From positions 2,761,370-2,825,369 of the forward strand of contig NC_020055.1 in NCBI RefSeq assembly GCF_000331025.1: a stretch of 64,000 nt of DNA, in the 5' to 3' direction. A model generated the notes under the pieces. It searched no databases, was not told where the DNA came from, and was given only the letters and a program-made list of their open reading frames with translations. Made by a program: the position numbers and the translations under genes. Source of the stretch: Maridesulfovibrio hydrothermalis AM13 = DSM 14728. GTDB taxonomy: Bacteria; Desulfobacterota; Desulfovibrionia; Desulfovibrionales; Desulfovibrionaceae. This document shows, one piece after another, positions 63,308 through 64,000 of the stretch (position 1 is its first letter; the number at the start of each line of letters is the position of its first letter).

Positions 63308-63895
63308 ATGAAAAAAATACTGCTCCTGCTTACCCTTGCTGCTATTTTTGTTTTTACCAGCATTTCCACAGTGCTGGCTCAAGATACTCCATTTAAAAGC
63401 TACAGCTTTACCAAAAAGAAAGCCTCCGCCCAGTGGTCAGCGCGAAAAACTTACGTAATAGGCAAAAACAGAAGACTGGGCCTGTTCAATAACCGTAATA
63501 AACGCTACCCTTCTCAAACAGTTCTTTCCATCAGCAATCTTCCTGACGGAAAATCTGTAGACGTTAAGCTTGATGTGATCTTTGTCGGCAGCTGGGATAA
63601 TGAAGGAAAACTTGCCGACCGTTTCACAGTCACTGTCTTAAATGGTCCGATAGTGCTTGATATGAGAAAATTCCCCTGTACTCTTATTGATAGCGACGAC
63701 ACCAAACCGTTAAATAATAATGGCTTTGTACAGGTCGGTGAGCGAGACAGGGCCTATTGGATTAAACCGCTATCGTTTGAAATTTCGCCGGACCTCATTA
63801 AAAACAACGAACTGAAACTCGAATTTAAAGGTTACCTTACAGGACGCAAGACCGAATTCTGGGCAATTGATAACGTTCAGATTTTCGTTAATTAA
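63308..63895 (+). CDS. Exported beta-rich hypothetical protein
   Basis: 195 residues starting MKKILLLLTLAAIFVF with a signal peptide (about 1-24, STVLAQD). The mature protein has alternating beta strands and few helices (LSISNLPDGKSVDVKLDVIFVGSWD, FEISPDLIKNNELKLEFKGYL), perhaps a jelly-roll or lectin-like fold ending FWAIDNVQIFV. AAGGA precedes the ATG, two bases after the upstream stop, so it is in an operon with the DisA_N-like gene. Function unknown. Confidence 0.65.
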   Translation: MKKILLLLTLAAIFVFTSISTVLAQDTPFKSYSFTKKKASAQWSARKTYVIGKNRRLGLFNNRNKRYPSQTVLSISNLPDGKSVDVKLDVIFVGSWDNEGKLADRFTVTVLNGPIVLDMRKFPCTLIDSDDTKPLNNNGFVQVGERDRAYWIKPLSFEISPDLIKNNELKLEFKGYLTGRKTEFWAIDNVQIFVN

Positions 63896-64000
63896 CTCCT
63901 CCCCGCGCCCTTTCGCAGTACATACCAGCCTACCCTGTTTACAGAATAAATTTTCACCCTCATATATTTTGCAAAATTCAGAATAGACCAGAATCAAAAC

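Noticed and set aside
63770-63997. Minus-strand ORF at the right edge
   Set aside because: It lies antisense to the well-supported exported protein gene and has no coding features of its own.

Overview
This is an AT-leaning Gram-negative genome segment, most likely from a marine deltaproteobacterial sulfate reducer of the Desulfovibrio/Maridesulfovibrio type. That placement is inference, from YedF, NikK/NikL-like proteins, an OFA-family transporter, many HD-GYP/CACHE/THI5-type sensors, the LPS export genes (msbA, lptF, lptG, lolA) and a dispersed CCGCCGGAGG/AAACCCTTT repeat family. No sulfate-reduction gene lies in the window, so the taxon is not proven.

Layout. 1-5 kb: tmk (cut by the edge), a YhaM-like OB/HD nuclease, surE, fba and gap. 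5-11 kb: a polar amino-acid ABC importer without its ATPase, a stand-alone HD-GYP protein and a chemoreceptor. 11-24 kb: envelope and housekeeping genes (DUF374 acyltransferase, msbA, yedF, rluB, lolA, ftsK, efp, aroQ, engB, lptG/lptF, uppP). 24.5-25 kb: two tandem tRNA-Met(CAU) genes, each with its own copy of the promoter and leader. 25-34 kb: signalling and envelope genes (THI5-type histidine kinase, solute-binding protein, SNase-like/beta-barrel fusion, NikL/NikK-like pair, REC-REC-HD-GYP regulator) ending with tmRNA.

34.8-39.7 kb is the accessory region. A 39-bp perfect direct repeat (35496 and 39580), derived from the 3' end of tRNA-Arg(CCG), bounds a 4.1-kb decayed integrative element. 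It holds an IS481-type transposase overlapping an ankyrin-repeat gene, small orphan ORFs, a broken IS3-family element, and the last ~50 codons of a tyrosine integrase next to the intact tRNA. Phage-like relics lie between tmRNA and the left repeat and suggest a second, older element.

39.8-64 kb is again core: rhodanese/DoxX-MauE and OFA transporter, SRP RNA, cupin, ribB under an FMN riboswitch, a SLOG-like protein, an unusual TonB-like two-domain protein, the arginine cluster argF-argG-argH, phoH-ybeY, a CheY-like protein, a THUMP methyltransferase, putP, a thiD-thiN fusion, a YgiQ radical-SAM protein and a DisA_N-like protein. tRNA-Pro(GGG) and tRNA-Leu(UAG) are also present.

The best candidates for new biology are the transposase-ankyrin pair and tandem att structure in the tRNA-Arg island, the TonB-like/hydrolase-like protein, the DisA_N-like protein with a changed second motif, the SNase-like/barrel fusion, the structured leaders of fba and the nikL-like gene, the dispersed repeat family, and a probable non-AUG start of ftsK.
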